From contig JAVXUO010001194.1 in the NCBI GenBank assembly GCA_033065855.1, forward strand, positions 617,770 to 681,769: a stretch of 64,000 bases of DNA. The letters are read 5' to 3'. Positions within the stretch are counted from its first letter, which is position 1; the number at the start of each line of letters is the position of its first letter. The notes beneath the pieces are model-generated. The model did not search any database. It was not told the origin of the DNA and saw only the letters and a list, made by a program, of their open reading frames with translations. This document shows, in pieces, positions 11,601 through 23,959 of this stretch. The translations under genes were made by a program, and so were the position numbers. Origin of the DNA: Escallonia rubra. Lineage: Eukaryota; Streptophyta; Magnoliopsida; Escalloniales; Escalloniaceae.

Positions 11601-14600
11601 GCTCTGCAAAAGCAATTTACAATAGTGAAACTAAGAGAACAGTCATGCGACTGGCTACCACCTTAATTGCTTTGAAGAAGCTCTTGCCCAATCGTTGTTG
11701 TATTATTTTACTGAATGAAGTTGCAAAATAAACTCTGTTACGTGACAACTTGCTTGAACTGCCTTTGATGTGTGAGTCAATATATTTGAAAGTTAGTAGG
11801 CATTTGTGTTGATGGTATTGAGATTTATGCCCAAGGACTATGTCGGTTGTATTATGTACCCTGCAGAATTTTCCTTTACGGTATTGGTTAATAAGGACTG
11901 AAAATGTGGAAGTCTCCTGATTCTAGGGAAAAGTAAACTCTGTTCTCTTGTTGTCAATATCAAGGTCCTGCTGTCACTTTGCTCTTATGTCATTCAAAGA
12001 TATTTCAACTGGTGATATCACTTTTGACCGCAGGGTAATATTATTAGTCTAAAGAATGCACGGGTTAAGTTGACAGTCTGTTTAAGCATCTCAAAACGAA
12101 CTGCCAGTTTAGATCCATACTTGGTACGTGGTAGGCAAAGCTAAGTTGGATCAACCTGAGGCTAGTATAAGCATTTGGTGAACCCTGAGCTGACATGGGG
12201 CTTGCTCTGTAGCCTTAAAATGGAGTGCTGCAGAACATGCAATAATTAAAAATTATCTCCATTGTCCTTCATTGATTTCTGTGGTTCCACACGAGGTTAG
12301 GAATATGATTCGTTTAGACTAAAAGGACTTTGACTCATATTGTACAGACTCAAGTCGCTAATAAGATAATTTTACATCCTCCAATTTAATTACGACACAA
12401 TCCAATCAGATTATAAGTCCTGAAAATAAGTTATAGCCTAAAACTCCAGAGTTCAAGTCTCCCACACATCCCCGCTTGTTTTAGCTCACCAAAGTAATCA
12501 TTTGCAATGGAATGGGAAATAATTTTGTGTTGGGGTGGGGGTGGTTGAGTTGGGTGGCGCAGTAAGTTGAATATAATAACACTATTGGATAGAATAAAGC
12601 ACCCTAAACAATTCTGAAAAGTGGAAAGCAATTTTGCTAGTCAATCAATCAACGTGATCGTGACTCAGTACCTTGTACAATTAGAAAAATGGGAAAGTTA
12701 TATCCAACTAGCAACCACTATCACTGCGGCATCTAGCCTCTGGCATCCATGTTGGGATCCGGCCGAGCTGTACAATGACAATAACAATATATTGCACGTG
12801 GATAAATCACTGGGATACTGTCATTTCGCAAGCCCCTAAGCGCGTGTAACTCAACCAAGTAACATGTTCCAAATAACAAGATATTTGGATCAATAATCAA
12901 GAGTATCCCGAGTAGAAATTCAGGACAAGCTTAGAAGTACGACAACATTAAGAGAAATAACCACGTGGTATAACAGGAATAGTATTATGGAATTCCCTTT
13001 ATCTTAAACCTTGAAGAAACCACTTTCACAATTCCTTCATATTAGTCCCTTTGATCCTTCTTCCATCTTCATGTAAATCACGGCTAACAACTTCTCTCCC
13101 TATGTATTTAAGCACACGGTGTCGAGCGAAGAAGTATCCAACACTAACTCTTCTATGGGCACGAGGTGTCACAATGGCATATAACACCTAAGAAGCACAA
13201 CATGCTTAATAGCACGAGGTGGCACACATTTAAAAATAGTGTGGATCGTTACACATCTCATTGCTAGTAGTGCTTTCTTCGTGCCAAAGTTGTTGTGCTA
13301 CGACATGAAGATTGTCTGTGTGACATCTAAGAGGGGCCTGGATAGAATGATATCGCTAATTATAGTCATTGGCTTGCTCCTTGGTAGTAGCATGAACCAA
13401 GGTAACTTAGGCATGCCTCTTTGTACTTGTATTGACCACGCTTCATTTTCTTCGTAATCTTCACACTATTAAGAATAAGCTTCTAGCTACCTATGGACCG
13501 AAAGAGGGGATTATTAAACTCCAGTTTTGATACTATGCTGTAAGCTATTAAACCATAGTTAGCAATTATGGATATGCGTGTGCTCTTAAATTAGCCTCTT
13601 TCTGTTATATGTGATCTACAGCTTTCAAAAGGAAGGAAAAAAGAAAAAATCACCATGCAATGATGTATAATGCACCTTTTGCGGACTGGAGTGTGTATAA
13701 TACTACCTCCATTCCAAAATTTGTGTCCCCGGGCTTTTGGGAAATTCTTAGTCAGGTCAATGTTTTAAGTGTGCGAAAGATATCCGAAAGGTAGCTATAA
13801 AGTCGATGGGACTCAGATTTTTGAGCGGAGGATGTTCTTTTCAGAAAAGTTAACAGAACCATTAAAGATGAACAAGTGCCCTTGACAATGGTTGTACTGT
13901 GGCCCCATGTTGGTGTCATGACAGATATTTGTTTGATCAATCTAGTAATCCTTGCAGGTGGCCTATAATTTTTCCTACAAGAGATTTTTGATGCCCTGTC
14001 TCCATTTCAAAATGATCACCTCTTCTCACTTCCTGTTGAGCCTTATAATTTGTACAAGAGGCTTATGAATTTTCTACCATCATTGGCTAAGTTCTTACGA
14101 GACAGTTTTATCTTTATGACGGGGGACTATTTCATGTAGGAAGCCTAATTTTTTAAAGTGATAGAAACTAAGACTGAATGATTATGTGACGATTCTGTGT
14201 AGAGAGCGTGGGTTGCAGTGCTCTACGACCGCTTATGAAGATACTGATACATGTGCTGTTTGCTTGGAGAGAGCGTGTACTGTAGCTGCCGAAGGTCTGC
14301 TCTCTCTCTCTCCCTCTCCCCTCCTCCATGCTTTTTTTCATTTCAAGGTGTTCCTGTGGTGTTAGTGCTCCACATGATCAAGATTTAACTTCATTTGTAG
14401 CCTTAAAATCCTCCTGTGCGCTGCAAATATAAAGTACTTTTAACAAGGCCTTCTTTAAAGCTCCCTAGTTTGTGGGATTGCGGACTGTACCTTAGATGAT
14501 TATTTTCAAAGACAAGGATAGGGGTGGGGTTCCAAATTGTAAAATGTTCTTTGTTCAGCGAATTATGTGTGTCAAATATCAGAAGATTGGCAAAAGTGGG

Positions 14601-16487
14601 TCAAAATGTTGTGAAAATCATGTTTTAACTCAGCATAAACTAGTTAAATTTGTAACCAGTTGAATAGTAAATATACCTGTTGTATTATACATGGTGAGTG
14701 TGTTAATCACGAGAGCTGTCTGTGCTCTTCACTGGCTGAGTGATTCAGTTGGTATATTTGTCACCCTTTGGAGATTGCCATGGAAATATAGCTTCATAAG
14801 AGAACATGTGGCTGTCAAAATCACGCTAGGGGCTACAGATTAGATCGTTTGCTAGTAAGCATAATTGTGGCACTACTAGTTGGACGTTATATTACTTGGC
14901 CTTACGCAAAGTGGTAACCTGAAACCAATTGCTTGCGATCCTGTCATGGAAATGGGAGCTAGTGCCGAACTATTTTTCCATATTCTACGTCCTTACCTAA
15001 TTGTCTGCTGTCAGTCTCATATGGAATTAAGAATCTTAGATAAGTTTTATTAGTAATTTCACTAGTTTGATTAAATGGAACGATACCTTTAGTGACCTTT
15101 AAGTATCTTTGTTGTTGCATAGACAAGGCCCGCCATCCTGTTCTTTGGATTTGTGTTCAATATAACTTTGGTGTTTGCTTTCTTGGTTGCTTTGCTGGTT
15201 GAGTAGTACAAGAAATGTATAGAGGAGACAGGCCTCTTGTTGCTTAATAGGCCTGACAGGAACTATTGGTCTCATCTTAAGTGGATAATACATTTATTTT
15301 CTGGACTTTTATTTCATGTGGACTTTACTCTATTGATTCATGACTGTATCCATGTGAAGTGGACTTTCTGCTACCTTCTGCTTTTTGGGTTTCGCACTCT
15401 TACTTGGGGAGCTTGTTGGCGGTCACTTTTGCTTTGTTTTGTTGAATATGCCCTTGTATACTCCATGGCACTCCTTAATCCTGATTTTCTTTGTATCTTG
15501 CCATAAGCTAAACATGTCATGTGTCATGTGTCATGTGCCATGTAGACATCTGGTCTCTGGATTGTGTGGAATACCACATCGGCCCCTTATCTTAGCCGGG
15601 ATGGAATACGATCAAATATTATGTTCATAGAGAAGCAAAGAATAGTGATCAAGCGGGAGTTTGGTCATAGCTTAAAATCTAGTTTTTCTACCTAAAACCA
15701 GTTTTATAAAAACTGCATGGCCGATCAACTTTTTTTATTAGCAATAGCACACCGAAAATCGTGGCTGTATTGGTAGATGGTACATACGGTATGCATGGAA
15801 TTAGCTGCTTCAATGGGATCTTTACCCTGGAAGGCTGTTCGTGACCCTTCTTGCTAATAAATTCAAAAAGAATAGACTGGGTGTAAACCTTTTTCCATAA
15901 TCAGTGTCACCTGAATGATTTGTTGATTTTTTCTCTTCCTTTCAGGCTGTGGACATGAACTTTGTGTTAGATGTGCACTCTACCTTTGCTCAACGAGCAA
16001 CCTTCCTTCTGAATTATTGGGTCCACCTGGGTCCATTCCATGTCCGCTCTGCCGAAACGGCATCGTTTCTTTTGTCAAATTGCCTGGTTCTGCAGCGAAG
16101 GAAACCAAACTACATATGTCACTGAGCCTATGTACCCCGTGCATGCTTCACCCACGAGAACTAGACCGGTCGACACCAGCTTGTACACCAGAGATTCGAA
16201 AGAATCGTGTGGCTTCTGTTTCTTCAGACATTTTTTGCCCTGTTACTTGCAGCCCATTTCCTTCTGTAGCCATTCCATTATGCACCTGCAATGACGGGCA
16301 GTGCCAGTTTTTTGAACCCAGGGAGGGTGAATCACAAGATGAGTCTCCTCATCGCCCACAGCCAGCACCAGTAGACCAGGAGAAATTGGGAGGAGTAAGA
16401 CTGGACAAAACTAGCTGTTCAAGCATGTTCTGGGGCAGAAGAAGCTGCAGCAGGGAGCAGCAATGCAACTCCGAAATTAATGCCTGA
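8690..16487 (+). CDS. XBAT32: XBAT32-type ankyrin-repeat RING E3 ubiquitin ligase
   Basis: Ten coding exons can be joined in frame: 8690-8866, 8969-9028, 9345-9416, 9535-9719, 10467-10627, 10722-10780, 10859-10905, 10990-11133, 14203-14294 and 15946-16487. Together they make 1539 nt, 512 residues; Arabidopsis XBAT32 is about 508. The N-terminus [14 protein letters not shown] is followed by ankyrin repeats ([54 protein letters not shown]). A C3HC4 RING follows (CAVC, then [10 protein letters not shown], then CPLC) and then a Ser/Pro/Cys-rich tail. The family transfers ubiquitin to targets; Arabidopsis XBAT32 acts on ACC synthases and promotes lateral root formation. The ATG at 8690 is chosen because it directly starts the conserved [13 protein letters not shown] block. 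All introns are GT-AG except intron 6, which starts with GC. Intron 8 is 3069 bp. The family call is very sure; an individual exon edge could be off. Confidence 0.94.
10781..10858 (+). other. GC-AG intron 6 of the XBAT32-type gene
   Basis: The 78-bp intron begins TGTCAG|GCAAGG and ends TATTTCAG|GTC. Splicing it out restores the conserved ankyrin text CCQ-VLLSRG. Its length is a multiple of three and it has no in-frame stop, so retention would insert 26 residues in an ankyrin repeat. The only internal GT...AG alternative, from 10841, would be 18 bp and is too short to be spliced. Confidence 0.85.
11262..11410 (+). mobile_element. tRNA-derived SINE in intron 8 of the XBAT32-type gene
   Basis: A perfect RNA polymerase III A-box match, TGGTGTAGTAG, lies at 11274-11284. 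A B-box match, GGTTCAAAACC, lies at 11311-11321, with a spacing typical of tRNA-related SINEs. The sequence cannot fold as a real tRNA. An A-rich stretch near 11395-11410 may be the 3' tail. The outer borders are estimates. Confidence 0.6.
13690..14015 (+). mobile_element. Stowaway-like terminal fragments inside intron 8
   Basis: TACTACCTCCATTCCAAAAT near 13703 and the related TGTCTCCATTTCAAAATGA near 13998 resemble the CTCC(C/G)TCC..AAAAT terminus of Stowaway MITEs. Both are in the same orientation, so these look like fragments and not one intact element. Confidence 0.3.
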
Positions 16488-17895
16488 CTGGTTAGTCCAA
16501 GGATATCCTTAATGGAGTTTTGACAAAGCAGAGCAGTCCGTGGTTTCAATTCCCAAACACCGACAATTTTAAAACTCCGTGTTGGCTGCTGCTGTTTCCG
16601 TTTGGCCTGCCTATACTTTCGATTGCAGTTTCCGCGATTTTTAGAAAGTCGACCACTTTCGAGTTGGTTAGAGTTTGAAGAGGGGGGGTTTGTGGTGATT
16701 TGTAAATTGGGGACCATCACTTGATTGTAACACAATGTCATCAGAGGGATGACATTTCTTTTGTAAGTGTTCTGAGTTCCTCCAATATATACTATTTATA
16801 GAAGCATTCTTGGAGTTGATAATGCTTGGTTTTGCTTGTATTTTGTACCAAGTACGAGATGCTAGGCCTTGTATTTGCATGAAAGTCCAATTTTAAGTAA
16901 ATGTTTCGCCATTCTCTGTTCCCATTTTCTGCTCTGCAAACTGTCCAGTTTCTGTAAATCATACCACTGGGGCGTGCAACTATGATCACCAGTTGAAGAT
17001 TTTTATTGCCAGCCAGAAGTCGGCTATGGTCTGAGTCTGGCCACCCCTCCTTTGTAGAGCTAAAATCACGTCTGGAGTGTTAGGGGATCACCTTACTGCC
17101 ACTGCTTACCAGAATTTGGCCTCAGGAACATGTTTAGGGCAACAGTAATGCCATAGCTGTTCTTACTACCAGGGTAAAAAATTGTACTTTGCTTTTGCGA
17201 TGAAGAAAATTGCCGTGGTTATTTTCCTTTGATTTAATTGCATAATTTTATCCTTGCACACTTCTTTGTTGTGTTGCTATCAGCTGAAACATGCCCATTG
17301 TCAACAATGGTCAGTTCGAACCGAACATATAATAAGCGTATGTGTGCAGCAAGCATATTCTTTTCTAAGTTGAGCGCAACAAATCTATCCGAAGAAGACA
17401 TATATGAACTGGTAAAAGAGAGATCGCTTCAAAATTAAAGTAACGCAGACCATTCATGCGAAACAAGATGGAATGGATTGGTGCAATATTGAATCGAGAT
17501 CATCGATTCTCTTGACAAAATTACTATTATCTCGTTATTTATTGTTGGAGAGAGACCACGTTGGACCCCATCAACAGTCTTAGTTCGGTACCGCCGGATG
17601 ACACGTAGAGGTACGAACTGGACCCTTAATATCATCAGAGATCCTTCAGACAGTTAAGAAAACACACCCCTCAAAGTAGGTCGGGACGCTACTAATCCTA
17701 GCAGGAGGATTGGACAGCAAAATGTACCTACCAAATTAACGTACAAGCAAAGCCCACGAAGCAGCAAAGCGACACCCAAATGCAGAACCCTAGAAAACTG
17801 ACGACAATCTTCATGAATCAGAGTGCCTCAGATGGAACTGAAAGGAGTTTTTGGAACTTTGTAGGTTATGTTAATTGTTGCTGCTTCTTTTTCTT
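16488..17895. other. Intergenic between the XBAT32-type and BFT-like genes
   Basis: The two genes converge, so this holds the 3' UTR of each. No other gene or well-bounded repeat was seen. Open frames on both strands are short and featureless. Confidence 0.5.
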
Positions 17896-18761
17896 CTATC
17901 TTCTTCTTGCAGCAGTTTCTCTCTGCGCATTGAAGTACACTGCAGCCACCGGCAATCCCAAGCCATTCTCTTCCGAGAAGTACCTCGTGTTAAAACAGTC
18001 TCTGGATGCTGGTGCCCTCACCGTCTGCCTTGCTGTCTGCTTGAACAACACGAACACGTAGCGGTGAATGCCGATCACCGGCTTTGGCGTCTCGTAGCTC
18101 ACAATCTCTCTTCCTGTTTAGGAGGTACCAACATTCATCAAGTGGAATCCGTACATGTAATGGCTAAACACGACAACGAATTTACAGTTTTGTAAGTTGG
18201 CTTAAAGATTCTCCTTATTCCAATAATGCTGGAGAAAAGCTCACCAAAGGAAGCATCGGTGGTACCAGGAATATCTGTGACAATCCTGAAACATAAAATG
18301 GTGCCCATTTGTGGTTACAGAAAGATTCACACCCTTCAAGCAAAACATTGTCTACCAAGAAAACGGCAGAAGTTAAACAGAAAGAGGTTTATTGAGTTGG
18401 GTCAATGACAGATACCAGTGAAGGTGTTCCCTCAAGTAAGGATCACTAGGGCCTGGAGCGTCCGGGTCAGTCATGATCTTCAAGGATGCAATGATACAAA
18501 AAAAAAACATCAATAAATGAACACTCTGCAGAAAGATGCAAATTTATCTTTCAGACATACTAGGGTATACGAAGTCCTCATGTCTTCTCCGCCGATATCG
18601 ACGCGAGGTTTGGGAGCAATGACAGCAGGCATAAGCTCGTGGCCATTGCAAACCTGCTTGTTGGAGTTGTATGTCACATTCATCTTCACACTTGGGGTGA
18701 AAGTGTCCACAACCTCGCCCACAACTCTCCCTACCACAAGTGGCTCTATAAGCCTTGACAT
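17896..18761 (-). CDS. BFT: PEBP-family flowering regulator, BFT/TFL1-like
   Basis: Four exons read on the minus strand: 18761-18561 (201 nt), 18477-18416 (62), 18285-18245 (41) and 18113-17896 (218), giving 173 residues. The 201/62/41 pattern is the conserved FT/TFL1 structure, and all introns are GT-AG. Visible family blocks are [76 protein letters not shown] and the C-terminus [11 protein letters not shown]. His85 sits at the FT Tyr85 position and Asp140 at the FT Gln140 position, both as in TFL1, so the protein should act as a floral repressor rather than a florigen. PEBPs bind bZIP factors (FD) and 14-3-3 proteins in the shoot apex. [17 protein letters not shown] and SRDCFNTR recall BFT more than CEN; CEN remains an alternative that needs a tree. 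Confidence 0.92.
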
Positions 18762-18881
18762 GACCAGAAATTATGATACTAATGTCCAGAAAGAGATGGA
18801 ATTAATGTGTCCCAATGTAGGAGAATTGGTTGGTGTACTGGCTTTGGAATGTTCAGAGCTCTTTATAGACTGAGAAAGCAA

Positions 18882-18899
18882 GGGGGGGGGGGGGGGGGG
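18882..18899. repeat. Homopolymer of 18 G upstream of the BFT-like gene
   Basis: Eighteen consecutive G on the + strand (C on the gene's sense strand), about 120 bp upstream of the start codon. Length calls in such runs are unreliable. Confidence 0.9.
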
Positions 18900-20050
18900 C
18901 ATATGGAGGGCTTGGTTTACAAGTTCAAAGATTCTGCAACATTATGAACATGCCACCTGATCAGAGGGGCTTTCCAGATACGGAAAATGCATGTTTGAAT
19001 GGCTTCCCAAAAGAGAGAGGTTCCTCTTAAAGTCTAGACCATCCCTAAGTGAAGGTGCTGTATATCATATGTTAGAGGCTAATTGGCTTGATTGGAATGA
19101 AGAATATAAAACTTTCTTCTGCTTAAAGTACAATATCTTTGGCGAATGAGAATTCGTCTTTACAAGTGCTGCTCTTAATACACATGCTTTCTCACAAATA
19201 AGGAAAAAAGGGTATCTTATGAACACACTTGGGAGTGTTGTTACTTAGATTAATGAAGAGTAGCAAAAGAAGCCAACTTTATGTGATCACATAATTAAGA
19301 TGCTTCGCCTAATATGGTATGGTGAGGCATTATGTCGAACCCTAGATTCTCTTTTTCCTTTTGAGTATTGGTGCATGTAATGGCATGGTATTAGTAATCA
19401 TGATGCTTGAACTTTGAAGCTAGAAAAACCTTGACATGACGTACAAAATAACCTCTCAATCATGAAGCGTATCGAATTCGCCTATGGAAGTGCTTCGCCT
19501 CATAAATTAATTCTTTTGTCTGCATCTGATATAGGTTAATTTTATTTGTGTACTTGTAAAGTTCAGTTCAGAATAAAATTTATCGACATATAATTATGTA
19601 CAGTCAACTCATCCACCCGTTTGGCCGAACTGTAGAGAAAAGTGGTACGCATAGAACATGCTTTCCAGATTAGATGCATTCGCTACTAGTTAGTTCCGAT
19701 TAGGCAGATGCGTCCCTTAAAGTAAAAGAACGGTGGCCAATATATGCGAAAGGGTGATTGCCAAGTGTCTTCTAGTTAAGGAGCTACCTCAAATTGAATT
19801 AGAGTAAAAGATTAAAGACAGTGTAATCAATGGCTGCCAATAGTGTCAAGTAGCTCTTGCGGTCGTAACCATTAGTTGCACTAAACGTGGCCGATGGTAC
19901 ATCGTCTGCCATTATGTTTAGCAAAAAGTTCCTTTTGAAAAGTGAATGTTTTATATTTAAGACATAAAATGGATTAAACACCAGAAAAGGTGTAGCTAGC
20001 CCATCCTGATTACGTTTTTTTTACCGTTCTTGAGTCGCCCTGTCGCAACA
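18900..20050. other. Intergenic, upstream of the BFT-like gene
   Basis: AT-rich with no open frame of note and no recognised repeat borders. It presumably includes the promoter of the minus-strand BFT-like gene. I see no decisive element. Confidence 0.45.
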
Positions 20051-20055
20051 CGTCA

Positions 20056-21115
20056 ATGAGTGTTTGATGGTTAAAATTCAACGCTGCCAGACTGGTTAAG
20101 CTGAAGCACAAACCCCAAGTCACGTGCTATCCTTTGGCCTTCCATTGAAAGGGTCAGCACAAGCTCTCCTTCCTTGCCCCTTGGGTGGGGAGCTTCTTCC
20201 TTGCGTGTTTTCCCTCCTTGCTCCCTTGGGGCTTCCTTCCCTTGGGTATTCCCTCTCCTTAGCCCTTGAGGATCCCCATCCTTGGTCTCCTCAACTTGAG
20301 GACTTTTCACCTCACACCTTAAGGGACTTCCTTGCCTTCCCTTTTGCTTTTCCCTCTTCTTGGGAACTCTTTGCTCACCTCTTAGAGAGCCTCCCTTCCT
20401 GGGAGGCTCCTGGGGGCTCCTTGCCTCTTTTCTTCTTGTTTTCTCCTCCTCTAAGGAGCTCTATGCTTCATGAATGTTGTCACCGCGTTAGAGCACCACG
20501 ACGCCCGCTACCGCACTCAATCGGCACGATGCCCAACTGCACTCGAGCCTTGTTCCGCGTCACGCACCCCCAGCATTACGCTCGTTGCCGCGACTCCTAA
20601 TCACTCCCAAACATCGTCTTTGTGTCACGTGCCCGTTGCATGGCACCAAACGTCGCAACACCTGACCAAGCCCGGGCACCATCTTTGCATCATGTGCCCC
20701 ACGATCGTCTGAGCGTTGCCTCCTTTAACACGTGCCCCAGACACTCCTTAATCTAGCCACCTGTCCAGCAAGGGCTTTGGACAGGTGGCTAGATTAAGGA
20801 ATTCTTGTGCTCTGAGGTCAAGGTGAAGTTGTGCGCGGCAAGTCGGGTGTATATGTGATCCGACTGTCCTGGAACACCGACATTTGTTGCTCCCCCAGTA
20901 AGGTGTCACTCTCATGCAACGCCATGTATAATTTGATGACATCACCATCTCAACCTCTATAAATAGCAGACTTGAGAATTGATGTTCAAAAGGAAGAGTA
21001 GAACTCATTACACGATTCACTTTCACAGTCTATGATCTCAGAGCACAAGAATTTTTGAGAGAGAAACACTCACTATGTACCTAAGCATTAGATTGTGACT
21101 GTTGTCATGTATTCA
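20056..21115 (+). mobile_element. Candidate solo LTR or LTR fragment
   Basis: The composition differs sharply from the surroundings: a CT-rich block with repeated CCTTGGG/CTTCC words (20135-20465), then a GC-rich block with many CACG words (20470-20735), then a TATAAATA box at 20958-20965 followed by about 150 bp. This order resembles the U3-R-U5 layout of a plant retrotransposon LTR. I cannot find clear TG...CA ends, a target duplication, a primer-binding site or gag/pol. Open frames inside are compositional. Confidence 0.35.
20745..20800. repeat. Perfect hairpin, 23-bp arms with 10-nt loop
   Basis: The arm at 20745-20767 is the exact reverse complement of 20778-20800, and the loop is GCAAGGGCTT. 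The arms include AATCTAGCCACCTGTCC. It lies inside the candidate LTR. It is too short to look like a plant miRNA precursor. Confidence 0.9.
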
Positions 21116-22845
21116 CCGTGTGCATTTGCTCCTGCAACACTATCACTCTTCAGGCTCTATCTAGGAAGCATTTATCTGCTCTTGTTCATTCCTTTCTCTG
21201 TTCCACATATATTTGGCATCTGAGTCAGACTGCATTCTTTATAGCACATCCACATATAATGCGATCGAACTTTCTTGGTATAAAAAAAATAAGAAATTAA
21301 AATCTATGAAGGAGAAGTTTTTGAAAAGAAAGATTTGTAAATGTGACTTTTAAAGATGATTTTAAAAGATGCAAGAAACATGTATTCACATATTGTATCA
21401 TGTAATTGATGTACACTTTTTTCAACTTATTTGGCCACAGAAGAAGAAACATACGTAACCTGGGGTGTATACATGTATAACTGCAAATTATTAAAACGAA
21501 TACATGTATAACGAAGGTTCCGAACTATCTAATACTTCATTTCTTATGTTTTTGGAGCGTAAGGGAAAAGGCAAGGGCCATGGGAACTTGTGTGGTGCAA
21601 AGCACTAGCTTTTGAGTTTGTTTGGCTGACATATTTCAACAGGAGATTTTACTTGAATGAAAATCTCGAAGTATCTTGAATAAAATTTGCCGTTTGATAA
21701 ATACAAAAAAAAAAAAAAAGAATTTGGAAAATTCTAGAAAGGATTTGAAAAAAAAAAATTTGTGGGCTAAATACTAGTTAAAATAACCACCCTAGACTAT
21801 TGTCGTCATCGTTGTCAAATTCACTGAAAAAATACCTTTCACATTTAAATTCTTCTTTTTACTTTTTCGACTGTTAATCACTCTCCTTTTCTTTTAATCT
21901 CAGTCATTTATTTTTCCACTTTTTTTTAACAATTCGTCTATAATTATTTTATAACCAATCATCATTATACAATATCCAGCCAATTTTTTTTTCCAAACAT
22001 TAACTTTTACAAAGTCCAAAATTCTAGAATACAATAATAATTTTAAAGTTAAAGGATCCTATTCTAAAATTCTCCATCCAAACATATGCGAGAACGGGGA
22101 ATAAAGCAAACCTCTGTGGGATTGACACGTAGTTGAGCTCCAGAATGAGCTTTTTCCAATATTCCCAAAAGCTCATTTTGTTTGCTTCTTCAATCTTCGT
22201 CTATCAGCATAAATTCAGGAAAAATCTGCCCTAAAATTGGACACTAACAAAAAATTGACACGTCTCATACCTTTTGTCCTTCTCCTAGACGTAGAGCAAC
22301 CTCAGGCCACAGCTATGAGCTAAGTACTGCCCACCATCGTAACCTGTTTACGATTTTTGTGAGACCCGAACTCTATATATTATATATAAGGTTTGAAACT
22401 AGTTTTATAGCTCGAACATGTCTATCTTTACCTTATAAATACTTGTGTGTAAATGGTTAGCTAGATCCGTAAATAAATTTTTTTTTTGTCCTAAACAATT
22501 GTCCGTCGACTCCCGTCAACCACGCCAAAATTTAGGACTTGAAAGAACGGTTAGTGTAGTCCAGACCAAGTGTCCTTCAGTGGATTGAGAGTGGACTTTG
22601 ACTATAGGCTACTTAAAGATGGTAGCTGATAACGGGAAAAAATAACAACAAAAAAAAAAGGAGAATTATTGTGAGCGCAATGTCTAGTCCAAAATAATAC
22701 AGTAATATTTTATATTAAAACTCAGCTATCCATAGTGAATCTGATCCAATTTCTTAGGACTACATTAATTGTCTAAAATGTTCTAGCGAATCAATAATAA
22801 TATAAATCCATTAATTTCATCACTTATTATGTACAACCATGGTTG
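21116..22845. other. Intergenic, AT-rich
   Basis: It contains several A or T homopolymers (for example at 21703-21719 and 21910-21930) and no recognised gene. Confidence 0.45.
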
Positions 22846-22848
22846 TGC

Positions 22849-23205
22849 TTATACGTCAAAGAAAGTATCATTCTTGAGGTAAAGATACAATTCCCCCTTG
22901 ATGTAACGAAATTCTACGTGCATTCCACTTTTAAGCTCTAACGTTTTGTCGCGTTTTCTTTTGTTGACGAGATTGCCCCAGGCATTGAGTAAATATTGTT
23001 GGCCATGCTTCTCCAAGTACATATCATACGACGATCTCTCATCTCCAGTATCACGCACCTTAATTCTAATCCAATTAGCAGATCTTAAAGCCTTGAGCTC
23101 TTTCTCCCCGAGGTTCCTTAAAATATGTTCCTCGCACTCCTCTTTAGGAAATATGAGAAACGGCTTTTCGACATCTTCGGCTGTAAGCATTATACATATC
23201 ATCAT
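22849..23205 (-). CDS. Small B3-domain-like protein
   Basis: Single open frame of 118 residues starting MMICIMLTAEDVEKPF; a second possible start is the Met at residue 6. The text FLIFPKEECEEHIL, then IRIKVRDTGD, YDMYLEKHGQQYLL, then W..LVNKR and LKSGMHVEFRYIKGELYLYL resembles a plant B3 DNA-binding fold. That fold has a substrate-like K..E+HI start, a YDM.L strand, a W..(F/L)V core and an L..G..V.F segment, as in the REM/DUF313-type B3 proteins. If so, it would be a nuclear DNA-binding protein of unknown target. It is close to the length of a lone B3 domain, with no other domain. It may be a young or decaying copy. I am not certain of the family. Confidence 0.45.
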   Translation of the reverse strand: MMICIMLTAEDVEKPFLIFPKEECEEHILRNLGEKELKALRSANWIRIKVRDTGDERSSYDMYLEKHGQQYLLNAWGNLVNKRKRDKTLELKSGMHVEFRYIKGELYLYLKNDTFFDV

Positions 23206-23802
23206 CCTTGAGCGTGCAATCGTTTTGCTACCTTTTGCACAATAAAGTTCAGTTTTACACGATTCTCAGGCTTATCAAACCCCTCTGGGATCAAACATTT
23301 TCTCTCTGGCTAGTCGGGTATATGTGTCTTGATACAAATTGAATCAAATTAGTTCTCATTTAAAAACCTTAATCGTCATAATGACAAAAAATTCAGATGT
23401 GTTAACGTCGCAATATTCTTGTTCTGAGTATGGCATTTCCTTTATACCTCTAAGCGTGCAAGCAATTTAAGAAATCAATTAACATCGTGACAAAGAAAAT
23501 CAAATCATTACGGCCTCAATCTTAATGAAAATTTTCAACTTTTTCGAACAAAACCTAAACCAGAAATTGAATAACCAAATTATTTTTAAAAAATTCAATT
23601 CAAACTAAACATCTCCGACACTTTTGGTGTACCCTGAATAACGAATACATCTAATTCTTCGTTGAACGGTCTTTTTTTTGTCCGTAGGATAAAGCGTCTA
23701 CACTTAGTAAAAGTTGCATGGTCCAAACCATTGATCACTTAGCAACTTTGAATAACGGGGACTATGCCGTAAGAGGAGGACTAAGAGAGGCATGGGTGAT
23801 TA

Positions 23803-23810
<8 letters not shown>

Positions 23811-23844
<34 letters not shown>

Positions 23845-23959
23845 ATTTTAGATTGTCCGTTAATTTTGATCTCTGACCAAACAAACCCTTAATTTATGCT
23901 TCTGTGGTATATATTCCTAGTATTCTACAAAAAAAAAAGGGAGAGAGAGAGAGAGAGAT
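23811..23959. repeat. (AT)n and (GA)n microsatellites
   Basis: An AT run covers about 23811-23842 and a GA run (GGGAGAGAGAGAGAGAGAGA) lies near 23939-23958. Confidence 0.9.

Noticed and set aside
20071-20600. Overlapping open frames (79-158 codons)
   Set aside because: They lie in the CT-rich part of a candidate LTR and reflect composition.
20745-20800. miRNA precursor
   Set aside because: The stem is exact and only 23 bp with a tiny loop; plant precursors are longer and imperfect. It is kept only as a hairpin.
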